Counted from the stretch's first letter, positions 9,596 through 19,192 are shown. The stretch: 38,887 bases of DNA from Phormidesmis sp. RL_2_1 (GCA_012033015.1 JAAUPS010000017.1:1-38887); one strand, 5' to 3'. A program made the numbers and translations. The notes: generated by a model not told the origin, from the sequence alone.

Positions 9596-9631
9596 GCTCA
9601 GCAATGGTCAACCGTACCCACCAGCCTGATT

Positions 9632-11205
9632 ATGCTTTCCACCCATGCCGCTCCTGAGGAAACAGCCACACACCATACCTTCACCCATAGTCTGCACCAT
9701 CTCCAGACCTTGATGATGTCTTTTCATCCGGTGATTGTGATTGAAACAGTGGAAGAAGAGCGGGTACAGCATCTGCTAGATAAAGCGACTCAAGACCTGC
9801 GGCTGATGGCCTTCGACTGGAGCATTGCTCAAGGAATGGGCCGATTACGCAGCAGCAATAGCCACTGGCAAGACGAGTTCAGCCCAGCCGGTGCTAGCCG
9901 CCCCCATATTATTGAGGCCACCGCCGAACCATTAGACGTTTTACGTCATATTCAAACGCTCACCACTCGAGGTGTGTACTGGCTCAAAGACTTTGCTATA
10001 CATTTAAGCGAAAATGCTCTCGTTGCTAGGCAACTGCGAGAAGTCGCCCATCTGTTCAGCTATAACCAATCAGCCTTGATCATTACGGGTGAACAAGTTT
10101 CTTTGCCGAAATCAATTGCCCATGAAGCGGTTTACTTTGATCTGCCCTTGCCTGGGCCAATCGAACTCAAGCAAGCCATTGACAGTGCTATTCGCTCTTT
10201 TCGTGGTCGAGTGCAGGTTGATCTGTCGGCTGAAGCGAGCCAGCAGTTGATCAAAGCGGTACAGGGTATGACTCTTAAGCAAACCAAAAAAGTAATTGCC
10301 TATGCTGCGATCGCCGACCGGCAGCTCAACGCCAAAGACATTGGTCATGTGCTAGAGCGCAAAATCCAAGTGATCCGGGAAACTGGCCTGCTCGACTACA
10401 TCCCACCTGAGAAAAATACTGCTCAGCTCGGTGGCTTTGACAACCTCAGGCAATGGCTCAACCGAGCCCGCACCGGCTACAGCAATCAGGCCAAACATTT
10501 CGGCCTGACTCCACCCAAGGGCATTTTAATTGTGGGCATTCAAGGCTGCGGCAAGTCTTTAGCCGCTAAAACCATTGCTCGCCAGTGGCAAATGCCGTTG
10601 CTCAAGCTCGATACCGGTAGGCTGTATGACAAATACGTCGGTGCTTCAGAAAAAAACTTTCGTCAGGCCCTTAGCCTCGCTGAAAAGATGGCCCCTGCCG
10701 TGCTTTGGATAGATGAAATTGAAAAAAGCATGGGCCAAAGTGGCAGCGATTCAGATGGGGGACTGAGCCGGAGACTGTTTGGCTCGTTTCTCACTTGGCT
10801 GCAAGAAAAATCTGAGGAGGTTTTTGTCGTAGCCACCGCGAATGACCTATCGCAGCTTCCTCCGGAACTTTTACGCAAAGGCCGCTTCGATGAAATCTTT
10901 TTGTAGACTTGCCCGATGACCAAGCGCGAGCCACTATTTTTCAAATTCAGTTGGCCCGCCACCGGCAAGATCCCCATAGATTTGATCTCGCTCGCCTTGT
11001 GCTTGCCAGTGATGGCTTTAGCGGCGCAGAAATTGAACAGGTTGTGGTGACATCGCTTTATCACGCGCTCTATGAAAGCTGTCCGATGAATACGGAGCTA
11101 ATGGAGCAAACGATTCAATCGACCGTGCCACTGTCTGTTTCGAGACGTGAAGATTTGCAGCGGCTACGGGCTGTTGCCCAGTCTAGGTTTGTCAGTGTCA
11201 AATGA
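9632..11205 (+). pseudogene. ycf46: Ycf46-type AAA+ ATPase, copy 1, frameshifted
   Basis: An AAA+ ATPase of the Ycf46 family, conserved in cyanobacteria and some plastids. Its N-terminal regulatory half (about 1-260; MSFHPVIVIETVEEERV) precedes one AAA+ module with Walker A GIQGCGKSLAAK, Walker B LWIDEIEK, sensor 1 VVATANDL and arginine-finger region LLRKGRFDEIF. Reading breaks at the T run 10898-10902: one more T restores FDEIFFVDLPDDQARATIF, and the frame then runs to 11205 (524 residues). The paralogue at 22367-23904 is intact at the same spot (FDEIFFVDLPNEEE). The stop at 11203-11205 lies in a 14-bp tandem repeat. A missing base in the sequence is the likely cause. Confidence 0.8.
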
Positions 11206-11222
11206 AAGGTGTCAAATGAAAG
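11195..11222. repeat. Tandem repeat, 14 bp x 2, over a stop codon
   Basis: GTGTCAAATGAAAG occurs twice in tandem. The first copy holds the TGA stop of ycf46 no. 1 (11203-11205); the second places another TGA 14 bases on, in a different frame. Confidence 0.9.
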
Positions 11223-11244
11223 GCGTTAAATAAGAGATGTCAAA

Positions 11245-11289
11245 TCAGGCATATCAAAATCAGGCATATCACAATCACTTATATCAAAT
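11245..11289. repeat. Tandem repeat, 15 bp x 3 (degenerate)
   Basis: TCAGGCATATCAAAA is repeated twice almost exactly, with a third, more diverged copy, in the leader of the exporter gene. Confidence 0.8.
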
Positions 11290-11367
11290 GAGTGCGGTTT
11301 TGATGAGTTGAGCGACTTACCGGTGAGCACTTGCTATACTGCACTGCTGATCTGTTGCGGCTCACCT

Positions 11368-12225
11368 ATGACTATCACCTTCAAAGAACCTTCTCCCATC
11401 GGCCTATTGCTGCTGGCAATTATTTCTGTGCAGTTCGGCTCGGCCTTGGCTAAGTCACTATTTGATGATCTGGGCATCTGGGGAATTGTTTCGCTGCGGG
11501 TCAGTTTTTCTACCGCTATTCTCTTTGCGCTGTGGCGGCTGAAATGGCACTCTCGAATTCTGGACAATATTCAGGCCATTATTGCTTTTGGGATTGTTTT
11601 TGCCGCGATGAATTCTTGTTTTTATGCGGCGATTGATCGCATTCCTTTGGGCGTGGCTATCTCTTTGGAATTTACTGGCCCCTTGGGTTTGGCTATTTTA
11701 AAGTCCCAGCGATGGCTGGACGGATTTTGGGCGATTTTAGCGGGGGTTGGGATTGTTTTGCTCACGCCCTTAAGTGGATCGAGTGTGGATGGCTGGGTAT
11801 TTTGCTGGCTCTGGCAGCCGGGGTGTTTTGGGGCGCTATATATTTTACTCTCGGCGCGAGTCGGTCAAAGGCTTTCTGGTATTGAAGGTTTAGCTTGGGC
11901 TTTGGCGGTCAGTAGTGCTCTATTGCTGCCTATAGGCATTGCGACGGCGGGCAGCGCTTTGCTCAATCCTCGGCTGTTGGCGATGGGTGCGGGGGTAGCG
12001 GTGTTGTCAACGGCGCTGCCTTATTCGCTGGAAATGGTAGCGCTGCGATCGCTGCCGATTAAAGTATTCGGGGTGATGCTCAGTATTGAACCAACGATGG
12101 GTGTCGTTGCAGGGTTTTTGATTTTGGGTGAGAAGCTATCGGTGCGATCGCTCATAGCCTGCTTACTGGTTTCTGTTGCCGCTGCCGGTGCAGCCAAATT
12201 CCAAGGCCCCAAAGCTACTCACTAA
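11368..12225 (+). CDS. EamA/RhtA-type amino-acid or metabolite exporter
   Basis: A ten-helix drug/metabolite-transporter family permease (285 residues), closest in pattern to RhtA threonine/homoserine exporters (FGSALAKSLFDDLG, IPLGVAISLEFTGPLGLAIL, LPYSLEMVALRSLP, MLSIEPTMGVVAGFLILGE). ATG 11368 is preferred; a TTG at 11308 would add 20 residues with no membrane character. A hidden double frameshift is visible. Between about 11800 and 11842 the frame reads CWLWQPGCFGAL, while the next frame reads LLALAAGVFWGA, the expected helix. One T is missing from the run at 11800-11803 and one base is extra near 11837-11842. The substrate is not assignable. Confidence 0.8.
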   Translation: MTITFKEPSPIGLLLLAIISVQFGSALAKSLFDDLGIWGIVSLRVSFSTAILFALWRLKWHSRILDNIQAIIAFGIVFAAMNSCFYAAIDRIPLGVAISLEFTGPLGLAILKSQRWLDGFWAILAGVGIVLLTPLSGSSVDGWVFCWLWQPGCFGALYILLSARVGQRLSGIEGLAWALAVSSALLLPIGIATAGSALLNPRLLAMGAGVAVLSTALPYSLEMVALRSLPIKVFGVMLSIEPTMGVVAGFLILGEKLSVRSLIACLLVSVAAAGAAKFQGPKATH

Positions 12226-12311
12226 AGCCGCTTTCGCCAGCTATCAACTAAAGCTTGTCAAAGCTGGCTGGGTAACCTATGGCCATTGAGCGTTCTACTT
12301 AAGTTTGTGCC

Positions 12312-13022
12312 ATGACCTTGACTGCCTTGTCACTTCCCATGCCGCCTGAAGCCTTTGGCGATCTTTTTCCACTTTTCAAGGCGGCCAATCCAGAAACGCT
12401 CAAGATACTCCACCAAGGCTCTACCTTTAACGAGTGTCCTGCAGGCCGCACGGTATTAATGGAAGATTCTTGGGGCAATGCCGTTTACTTCATGGTTTCC
12501 GGCTGGGCTAAAGTTCGCTGTCAGTCGGGAGATGGCTATGTGACGCTAGCGATGTTGGGCAAAGGCGACTATTTTGGAGAAATGGCCGTGCTCGATGAAT
12601 CTCCTCGCTCAACAGATGTCGCAGCCCTTTCTCACGTTGGGCTAGTGAGCATTCCGGCTCAGCTATTCATCCAAACCTTATTTAAAGATCCACAACTGCA
12701 CCACCGGATGCTGCAGCTTATGGTGCAGCGCCTGCGCAAAACCCATACCCGTTTTCAACTGCGCAATAAAGCACCTGGGATCAAGCTGGTTCACACGTTG
12801 GTAGGTATTGCAGAAGCCTATGGAGAACCACAAGGCAGTGCTTTGGAAATTTTTAATATTCCAGAAAGTGACTTGGCTGCGATCGCTGATATCAAACTCA
12901 CCGAAGTCCCCAAAATTTTAGACAAACTCATCTCTCGTAATTGGCTAAAAATCGAGCCGAGCAGAAATGTGATTAGCCTGCTGGATATGAAAAGCCTAAA
13001 ACACTTATCTAAGCTGGGCTAA
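12312..13022 (+). CDS. Crp/Fnr family transcriptional regulator
   Basis: 236 residues. A cyclic-nucleotide-binding-fold effector domain lies at about 20-140 (FNECPAGRTVLMEDSWGNAV, GDYFGEMAVLDESPRSTDVAA). A long dimer helix (about 140-165) and a winged-helix DNA-binding domain (about 180-236; IPESDLAAIADIKLTEVPKI) follow. The FGEMAVLDESPRSTD stretch resembles the phosphate-binding cassette of cAMP-binding members (GE...RSA/T), so nucleotide binding is possible. No Fe-S cysteine cluster as in Fnr is present. Targets are unknown. It stands between two unrelated genes and appears to be a single transcription unit. Confidence 0.8.
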   Translation: MTLTALSLPMPPEAFGDLFPLFKAANPETLKILHQGSTFNECPAGRTVLMEDSWGNAVYFMVSGWAKVRCQSGDGYVTLAMLGKGDYFGEMAVLDESPRSTDVAALSHVGLVSIPAQLFIQTLFKDPQLHHRMLQLMVQRLRKTHTRFQLRNKAPGIKLVHTLVGIAEAYGEPQGSALEIFNIPESDLAAIADIKLTEVPKILDKLISRNWLKIEPSRNVISLLDMKSLKHLSKLG

Positions 13023-13252
13023 ATTCTATAGCGTGTGCTGGAGTACGAGGGTATATCTTTAATTTTTGTAGGGCATTGTCTGATTTTTCAGGCACTCTTT
13101 TACAGTTTAAATAAGACAACAAGCATTCTGGCCCTAGACTCTGGTTCTAGACACGCTAACTCTACATAACTCTGCGCCTACACAAGCTAGCCCCCTCTCT
13201 TAAGGCCGCTCGTGGGGCTTTATGGCTTTATATTGAGGCGAAACCTTTACTC

Positions 13253-13735
13253 ATGAACGCACAGCCGCCCCCGATTTCACCCCGCCAAATGAACCTGTTG
13301 AGGGTTGTTTTGTCAATGGCCTGGGCTGACGACACCCTAGAGCAAAAAGAAGTTGAGGTCATGCTCAGCCGTTTTAGTCAGCTTTTTTCTACCCATACGG
13401 CACAACAACGGTACTTGCAGCAGCAGCTCCAAGAATACTTTGTGCAAGACATTCCCTTGGAAGAAGCCGTTGCTAAGCTCACGACCAATGATGAAAAAGA
13501 ACTCGTCCTGCGCCTTTCCTACGAAGTCATCAACGCTAGCGCCCGTACACCGGATGAGGCTTTGGTCAATGAAGACGAAAGCGAGGCCTATACAAAGCTT
13601 GTCCGACTCCTCAAGCTACCGGCATCTACCGTTGAGCGAATAGAGGAAGAAGCGATGGCAGCGCTCAACCAAGGCGGTCAAAACATCATCGATATGCTGG
13701 CTTTTAGGCTGCGCAGTCATCTGCAGATGTCCTGA
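13253..13735 (+). CDS. TerB-like (tellurite-resistance TerB fold) protein
   Basis: A 160-residue soluble, all-helical acidic protein. The stretch LLRVVLSMAWADDTLEQKEVEVMLSRF shape (about residues 15-42) is typical of TerB/DjlA-like domains, in which an acidic surface follows a helix pair; the listed residues are L15 to F42 of that helix. Family members are common in cyanobacteria without known function, and no ter gene cluster is nearby, so a role in tellurite resistance should not be assumed. The gene is convergent with nadA; the two stops are about 30 bases apart and share an inverted repeat. Confidence 0.65.
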   Translation: MNAQPPPISPRQMNLLRVVLSMAWADDTLEQKEVEVMLSRFSQLFSTHTAQQRYLQQQLQEYFVQDIPLEEAVAKLTTNDEKELVLRLSYEVINASARTPDEALVNEDESEAYTKLVRLLKLPASTVERIEEEAMAALNQGGQNIIDMLAFRLRSHLQMS

Positions 13736-13760
13736 GCAGTTCATACCAGAACATCTGCAG
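13721..13760. terminator. Inverted repeat between convergent genes
   Basis: CTGCAGATGT and ACATCTGCAG form a perfect 10-bp stem with a 20-base loop. It overlaps the TerB-like stop codon and ends three bases before the nadA stop. No T tract follows on either strand, so it is a terminator-like structure rather than a clear intrinsic terminator. Confidence 0.45.
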
Positions 13761-13763
13761 ACC

Positions 13764-14756
13764 CTAGCGGGCACTCATCTCTAGCATTCGCTGAATCGGC
13801 GCTAGCGCAGCCGAGCCAATCTCCGGCGCGATGGTAATTTCAGGCGTCTTGTGTTTCATTGCCCAATAGAGTTTCTCCAGCGTATTGAGTCGCATATAGG
13901 GGCATTCGTTGCAGGCACAGTTCGCCTCTGGCGGAGCAGGGATAAAGCGCTTAGTTGGCATTTGCTTTTCCATTTGGTGGATAATACCGGGCTCTGTCGC
14001 CACGATGAAGCTATTGCTGGGGCTTGCTGCCACATAATTTAGCAGCGCGGTGGTCGAGCCAATGTAGCTCGCATGACGCAGCACGGGCTGTTCGCACTCT
14101 GGATGGGCAATAATCTCTGCTGTTGGATGATTGATTTTTAGTTGCAGCAGCTTCTTTTCAGAAAATGTCTCGTGCACAATGCAGCTCCCCTGCCACAGCA
14201 CCATATCGCGCCCAGTTTGTGCCATGACATAGCGGCCGAGATTGCGATCGGGCGCAAAAATGATTTTTTGATCTGTCGGGAGCTGATTCACGAGCTGTAC
14301 CGCATTTGAGCTGGTGCAAATGATGTCGCTCATGGCCTTAATGTCAGCAGTGCAGTTGATGTAAGAGATCACGATGTGATCAGGATGCTGCGCCTTAAAC
14401 TTGGCAAAATCATCTGGCAAGCAGCTATCGGCCAGTGAACAGCCCGCGGCTAGATCGGGCAGCAACACCAGCTTGTGAGGATTCAAAATTTTGGCGGTTT
14501 CTGCCATAAAGTGCACACCGGCGAAGACAATTACATCTGCCTCGGTGCTTGCTGCCTGCTGAGAGAGCCCTAAAGAGTCTCCAATGTAATCGGCAATATC
14601 TTGAATGTCAGGGGCTTGATAATAATGGGCTAAAACGACCGCGTTCAGGTCTTTTTTCAGCGTTTCAATGGCTGCAAAAATATCTTTAGGTAATGCCATT
14701 CGGCCATCTGCTGCCAACGCAGATTTCTGGGCAGTGGCATTAGCTGTAGCAAACAC
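13764..14756 (-). CDS. nadA: Quinolinate synthase A
   Basis: Condenses iminoaspartate with dihydroxyacetone phosphate to quinolinate in de novo NAD synthesis. It carries a [4Fe-4S] cluster. The 330-residue protein has the family motifs [20 protein letters not shown] (about 40-60), [15 protein letters not shown] and [11 protein letters not shown]. Further on are [23 protein letters not shown]-type loop residues in [11 protein letters not shown] and the C-terminal CNECPYM. Candidate cluster cysteines lie in [15 protein letters not shown] and CACNECPYM. The start at ATG 14756 is followed by about 20 variable residues before the conserved core. It is alone on its strand with respect to NAD genes; nadB and nadC are not in the window. 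Confidence 0.93.
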   Translation of the reverse strand: MFATANATAQKSALAADGRMALPKDIFAAIETLKKDLNAVVLAHYYQAPDIQDIADYIGDSLGLSQQAASTEADVIVFAGVHFMAETAKILNPHKLVLLPDLAAGCSLADSCLPDDFAKFKAQHPDHIVISYINCTADIKAMSDIICTSSNAVQLVNQLPTDQKIIFAPDRNLGRYVMAQTGRDMVLWQGSCIVHETFSEKKLLQLKINHPTAEIIAHPECEQPVLRHASYIGSTTALLNYVAASPSNSFIVATEPGIIHQMEKQMPTKRFIPAPPEANCACNECPYMRLNTLEKLYWAMKHKTPEITIAPEIGSAALAPIQRMLEMSAR

Positions 14757-14985
14757 GGGCTTTCCTCGCTTGTAATAAAGGGTTTTGCAATGAGTGAGTA
14801 GTGCGGTTTTCTCTGGAGATAATTTTCTCTAGATACATTTCTAAATAATTAGAATTACCAATTTGTTTGATTTAATTATAGTTAAATTTACCAAAATTGC
14901 ATAGAGGAAGTTCACCAATCTAGTTCTTTGCATTTTCTGAATGTCTTCTATGCAGGATGGACATTCGAGTTTAAAAGTCTAGTCG

Positions 14986-15047
14986 GCGACAGTCTATGCC
15001 AGCGACAGTCATGCCAGCGACAGTCATGCCAGCGACAGTCTATGCTA
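14986..15047. repeat. Tandem repeat, 15-16 bp x 4, over a stop codon
   Basis: Four copies of GCGACAGTC(T)ATGCCA. The copy at 15032-15047 contains the TAG stop of the minus-strand HAD-like gene (15040-15042). Each further copy offers TGA or TAG on the minus strand. Confidence 0.9.
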
Positions 15048-15837
15048 GCCAAGCTTCTACCGCCGCGATCCAGTCTACTGTCGCTGTGTGGATGGTCACA
15101 TTTGTCCAATGGGTTGAGGGCATCGACGTTGCAAAATCAGCGAGTTCTTCTGGGCGATCGCACAGTCCTAATACCTGTAGTTTTTCTGCTGGCTTTAGCC
15201 GCTTTTCGTAAGCTGCGATCACTTCTGTGATCGCTTCTCTCAAGCCTGCTTTTGCCCCGATTAGCTCAGAAAATCGACTTTCTTCAGCCGCGCGCAAAAC
15301 CACCTTAAAGCCCATTTCTTCAGCCGTTTGTGCTAACACAGCCAAATCTACAGACTGAGGCGTCATAAACGGCTCGCTAAACTCCCGCGCCTTGGCCTGA
15401 TGAGCATAGGCAGCCGAGCGCCCGGTCAACCGCTCTAACTGCTCCACGGTAAAGTCACCAAAGCCCTTTAATGGATGGGAAATCAGGTTTGCCAGTACTC
15501 GTAATCCGGCGCGAGCCTGTACATAAGGGCATCCTAGCGTCTGCAAATAGTACTCACCGATTTTTTCTCCCAAAGCCGGTTCAAATGGATTATGGTTCAC
15601 TGGCGTAAAAATACCGCTACCACTTTCAGTAATAAATGGATCGACCATCTCGAGCTGCTGGCGAATAGGTTCTAACTCAGCGCGATCGCGCCCCGTAAAC
15701 ACAATCACCGCCACCCTTTGCGCTTTTAAGCTGGCCATGACCGGCTTTAGCAATGCGCAATCTGCCGTTGCCGCTGAATTTGCCGTGAAATTCAACAGCA
15801 CGCCATCTAAAGCAGTCACAATCACTCTATTCGCCAT
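15040..15837 (-). CDS. HAD-like protein related to mannosyl-3-phosphoglycerate phosphatase; nucleophile missing
   Basis: 265 residues with the fold markers of Cof/MPGP-type HAD phosphatases: motif I region VIVTALDGVLLNF (residues 6-18), motif II VIVFTGRDRAELEPIR (about 44-59) and a large cap domain. A motif IV region LGLCDRPEELADF lies near the C-terminus. In active members motif I reads DxDG; here the first Asp, which is the nucleophile, is Ala9 (codon GCT, one base from GAT). Motif IV has EE where ND is usual. The protein is therefore probably not a working phosphatase, or the base is a sequence error. Frame and length are otherwise intact. The stop lies in a tandem repeat. Family assignment is moderate; role unknown. 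Confidence 0.65.
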   Translation of the reverse strand: MANRVIVTALDGVLLNFTANSAATADCALLKPVMASLKAQRVAVIVFTGRDRAELEPIRQQLEMVDPFITESGSGIFTPVNHNPFEPALGEKIGEYYLQTLGCPYVQARAGLRVLANLISHPLKGFGDFTVEQLERLTGRSAAYAHQAKAREFSEPFMTPQSVDLAVLAQTAEEMGFKVVLRAAEESRFSELIGAKAGLREAITEVIAAYEKRLKPAEKLQVLGLCDRPEELADFATSMPSTHWTNVTIHTATVDWIAAVEAWLA

Positions 15838-15981
15838 ATAGCCTTACCCTCCGCTACCTCTTACATAAAACAGTAAAACCATTTGACCTTTTGCTCCATC
15901 CCACCCTGTTTTCTAGAAAATCTCAAAGCTGCCTTTTCACGGAAAGCGATTACTCTAGAAGCAAACCAAACGCTTTGGCCC

Positions 15982-16920
15982 ATGCCTCAATCCATCATTA
16001 GAATCGCTATTATCGGAGACATTCACGACTTATGGGAGCTAGAGGACAACGCCGCGCTCAAACATATCGGCATCGATCTGGCCCTGTTTGTCGGTGACTA
16101 TGGCAATGAAGCCGTCGAAGTGGTCAGACGCATTGCCGCTGTCGATTTACCCAAAGCTGCTGTGATGGGAAACCATGACGCCTATTACTCAGCGAGCAAT
16201 AAAGGCATCCAAAAGTGCCCCTATGATCGCCATAAAGAAGATCGGGTGCAGCTACAGATGGATCTTCTCGGCGAGGCCCACATTGGCTTTGGCAAGCGAG
16301 AATTTCCCCAATTTGATCTGACTGTCGTTGGCAGTAGACCTTTTAGTTGGGGCGGCTCTAAATGGCGCTACCGAAAGTTTTATCGAGACCGCTTTAATGT
16401 CAGAAACTTTGATGAATCTGTCGATTTGATCCTAGCTGCCGCCGATGAGGCTGAACATAATACGCTGATTTTTCTGGGGCATGTCGGCCCCTATGGTCTA
16501 GGCAAGCAACCTGATGATCCCTGTGGTAAAGACTGGGGCGATCGCCGAGCTGACTATGGTGATCCTGATTTTGCAGAGGCTATAGCCCTGACGCAAGAGG
16601 CTGGCAAATGCGTGCCGCTAGTCGCCTTTGGCCACATGCACCACAAGCTTAAAAACAATCAGAATCAGCTTCGAAAACGCGTCGTCATCGGTACTACAGG
16701 CACCATTTACTTCAATGCCGCCAATGTTCCCCGCATTGAGGAAACCCCGACAGGCAAACAGCGCAGTTTTTCTGTGGTCACCCTCAATCAGGGCACCGTC
16801 GCATCTATTGACTTAGTGTGGCTAGCGCCAAACTTTGAAAAACTTTCGCAAGAGACGCTCTATTCAAGGCCTGTCCCATATTCGGGCCTATCCTCACAAG
16901 ATAGGCTAGGGCCATGCTAG
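15982..16920 (+). CDS. Calcineurin-like metallophosphoesterase (TIGR04168-type)
   Basis: 312 residues from ATG 15982 (MPQSIIRIAIIGDIHDLWEL), where the conserved fold begins at once. An upstream start at 15883 would add 33 unconserved residues. Metal-ligand motifs are visible in order: GDIHD, FVGDYGNE, MGNHDAYY, FLGHVGPYGLG and FGHMHHKL. These fit the five blocks of binuclear-metal phosphoesterases. The long insert with DDPCGKDWGDRRADYGDPDF is typical of a cyanobacterial and plant subfamily whose substrate is unknown. The gene is divergent from the HAD-like gene and lies 98 bases before tRNA-Ser. Confidence 0.75.
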   Translation: MPQSIIRIAIIGDIHDLWELEDNAALKHIGIDLALFVGDYGNEAVEVVRRIAAVDLPKAAVMGNHDAYYSASNKGIQKCPYDRHKEDRVQLQMDLLGEAHIGFGKREFPQFDLTVVGSRPFSWGGSKWRYRKFYRDRFNVRNFDESVDLILAAADEAEHNTLIFLGHVGPYGLGKQPDDPCGKDWGDRRADYGDPDFAEAIALTQEAGKCVPLVAFGHMHHKLKNNQNQLRKRVVIGTTGTIYFNAANVPRIEETPTGKQRSFSVVTLNQGTVASIDLVWLAPNFEKLSQETLYSRPVPYSGLSSQDRLGPC

Positions 16921-17018
16921 ACGTTGCCGGTAAATCAGGCTACTATAGCCAAGCCTGTTGAAGGCGGTGAAAGTTACAGCGCTATTTCACCCTGATGACA
17001 ATTACCTTCAACTGTTTT

Positions 17019-17103
<85 letters not shown>

Positions 17104-17107
17104 TTTT

Positions 17108-17185
17108 CATCGTTTTGACCTAACATCGTTTTGACCTCATTTGAAAGATGAAGGTTGAAACACGAAGATTGAAAGATGAAGGTTG
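17108..17185. repeat. Short direct repeats after tRNA-Ser
   Basis: CATCGTTTTGACCTAA (16 bp) occurs at 17108-17123 and, shortened, at 17124-17138. A 15-base segment GAAAGATGAAGGTTG occurs at 17143-17157 and 17171-17185. No gene is seen in the stretch up to comB. Confidence 0.8.
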
Positions 17186-17311
17186 CTAGGGAGATAAGTA
17201 TTGAAAACTTAAATGGCTAGCATTCATATAGATTGAGCGATAGCCTGTAAAGTTTATTCCTGAGAATGCGAGACTAAATATTAAAGAGAATCAGCGCAGG
17301 TTAATAATCCA

Positions 17312-18052
17312 GTGAAAATATCTGTCTATCACACACCGGAAGAAGTCCCGACAGGTATACTGCCCGACTGTGCGATCGCTATCGACGTTTTGCGTGCTAC
17401 GACCACCATAGCCGCAGCCTTTAACTCGGGTGCAGAAGCCATTCAAGTATTCAGTGACCTCGACGAACTGACCCGCGTGAGTGAGACTTGGCCCGCCCAA
17501 AAACGCATCCGTGCTGGCGAGCGCGGGGGTCAGCGGGTAGAAGGTTTTGATTTGGGTAATTCGCCGCTCGATCACAGCCCGGAGCACACCGCCGGGAAAC
17601 GACTGTTCATGAGCACAACCAACGGCACCCGATGCCTCCAGCGCATTCAGGCCACCCCGCTGGTGCTAACGGCTGCGCTGACGACGCGCCAAGCGATTGT
17701 TAGCTATTTGCTCCAGCATCAACCCAGTACGGTTTGGCTGGTGGGCTCCGGCTGGGAGGGGGATTACTCTTTAGAAGATACGGTGTGCGCTGGGGCCATT
17801 CTGCAAGGGCTGATCGAAAAGCAATCGTTCAGCTATAAAGACGTGATTGGTAACGACGCTGCTGTTGCCGCGATTAGTCTCTATTTGCAGTGGCAAACCA
17901 AGCTACCTGAGCTGCTGTATCAAGCCAGTCACGGTCAGCGCTTATTGGGTCAAAGTAATACTGTCGATATTGACTACTGCGCCCAGCTAGACATTCTAGA
18001 TATTGTCCCGATTCAGCAAAGCCCAGGTATTCTGGCTTGCAAGTCATCTTGA
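17312..18052 (+). CDS. comB: 2-phosphosulfolactate phosphatase family protein (ComB)
   Basis: 246 residues starting at GTG 17312 ([13 protein letters not shown]), the usual family N-terminus. The characteristic blocks are [51 protein letters not shown] and [20 protein letters not shown]. ComB removes phosphate from 2-phosphosulfolactate in coenzyme M synthesis in methanogens. Cyanobacteria carry the homologue without making coenzyme M, so sulfolactate production or another small phospho-acid is a better guess. No other sulfolactate gene is nearby. Confidence 0.85.
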   Translation: MKISVYHTPEEVPTGILPDCAIAIDVLRATTTIAAAFNSGAEAIQVFSDLDELTRVSETWPAQKRIRAGERGGQRVEGFDLGNSPLDHSPEHTAGKRLFMSTTNGTRCLQRIQATPLVLTAALTTRQAIVSYLLQHQPSTVWLVGSGWEGDYSLEDTVCAGAILQGLIEKQSFSYKDVIGNDAAVAAISLYLQWQTKLPELLYQASHGQRLLGQSNTVDIDYCAQLDILDIVPIQQSPGILACKSS

Positions 18053-18074
18053 TTTTTGGCTAGCCAGCAGTTCC

Positions 18075-18116
18075 ACATCCAGCGGCCTACATCCAACGGC
18101 CCACATCCAACGGCCT
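18075..18116. repeat. Tandem repeat, 14 bp x 3
   Basis: Three copies of ACATCCAACGGCCT with single changes, in the gap between convergent comB and bvdR. Confidence 0.93.
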
Positions 18117-18136
18117 AAGTACTGCTACAGTGTTTG

Positions 18137-19147
18137 CTAGCGTGGCTTGGGATGTTCTAAATACACCGTCTCACCCAGTTCTGAAGCCCGCCGTAAAGCG
18201 TCTCCCACGGTTAGTGCGTATAGGCTCTCAGCGGCACTGACATATAGAGGTTTGCCTTCTGTCAAATAGTTCAGAACCATCGCTGTATCTTTGAGAAATA
18301 GCCCTTTTCGGGGTGGCACTGCGATCGCTTCTACACCCGCCGCTGTCGTCAACTGCCCCTGATTTCCGCCCAATACCAAAGCCCCCAAGCTACCCTGCAC
18401 TTCCACCTCCCGGCGATGCACCCAGAACTGGTCTCCTTTGCCATAGGTCAGCTCGGCGATTACTCCACAGGTAAACCACAGCCGCGCCGAACTCAAAATA
18501 TTACGAAAATACGGAGACCTTTCCTTTTGCTCTTCTAAACCTTTAGCGATGACCTGTGCGACCACCTGAGTGCAGCAATCAACCCGCTCTACTGGGCCAA
18601 ACAAGTTGGTTAACCGATGTACCCGTGACAGCGCCCCGCAAAATGGAAAGCCAAACAAATCTTGCCGATATGTCCACTTCATCGGCGCAGGATGCACTGG
18701 ATTAAGGGTTCGATAGCTGACATACCTAGGCAGACCCAGTCGGGGCAAATGGGTCTGCATCGCCATATGCAAGCCACCCAATAGCTCAATATGCTCAACG
18801 TGCAGCAGTAGCCCTTGCGATCGCGCTAGCCTCTCTAGCCGCTGGGCCTGCGCCAAATCCAACGAGAGTGGATACTCCACTACCACCTGTTTGCCAGCGT
18901 TTAGGGCAGCTTCGACCACATCTCCATGCCATGCGCTAACGTTGGCCACCACCACCAAGTCAATATCGGCATCATTTACAACCTTTTGCCAGCTTGGCAC
19001 AGCCTTTAACCCATAGGTATTGGCAAACGCTGCCGTGTGCTGATGGCCCGCAACCATGACAGGATGCGATCGCGCATCAGCCAACAGCGCCTCTACCCGC
19101 ACCCTAGCCGCATAACCTGTACCCACCACCCCTACTCGAATAGTCAT
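18137..19147 (-). CDS. bvdR: Biliverdin reductase, cyanobacterial BvdR type
   Basis: A Gfo/Idh/MocA-fold NAD(P)H oxidoreductase of 336 residues. The dinucleotide-binding motif VGVVGTGYAARVR is at the N-terminus. Blocks that single out cyanobacterial BvdR over other members are VVVEYPLSLDLAQAQRLE, LLHVEHIELLGGLHMAM, NPVHPAPMKWTY, FGFPFCGALSRVHRLTNLFG and, near the C-terminus, RKGLFLKDTAMVLNYL followed by GKPLYVSAAESLYAL. The enzyme reduces biliverdin to bilirubin and affects phycobiliprotein assembly. The gene is divergent from petF across a 645-base region; no bilin-synthesis gene adjoins it. Confidence 0.8.
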   Translation of the reverse strand: MTIRVGVVGTGYAARVRVEALLADARSHPVMVAGHQHTAAFANTYGLKAVPSWQKVVNDADIDLVVVANVSAWHGDVVEAALNAGKQVVVEYPLSLDLAQAQRLERLARSQGLLLHVEHIELLGGLHMAMQTHLPRLGLPRYVSYRTLNPVHPAPMKWTYRQDLFGFPFCGALSRVHRLTNLFGPVERVDCCTQVVAQVIAKGLEEQKERSPYFRNILSSARLWFTCGVIAELTYGKGDQFWVHRREVEVQGSLGALVLGGNQGQLTTAAGVEAIAVPPRKGLFLKDTAMVLNYLTEGKPLYVSAAESLYALTVGDALRRASELGETVYLEHPKPR

Positions 19148-19164
19148 ATGCCTTAGTCCCTAGC

Positions 19165-19192
19165 CCTAGCGAACTTAACCTAGCGAACTTAA
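19165..19192. repeat. Tandem repeat, 14 bp x 2
   Basis: CCTAGCGAACTTAA occurs twice immediately in tandem, upstream of bvdR. Confidence 0.9.

Noticed and set aside
14928-15230. Plus-strand reading frame over the repeat after the HAD-like gene
   Set aside because: It is an antisense frame containing the repeat-coded QRQSC motif and the opposite strand of a conserved protein.
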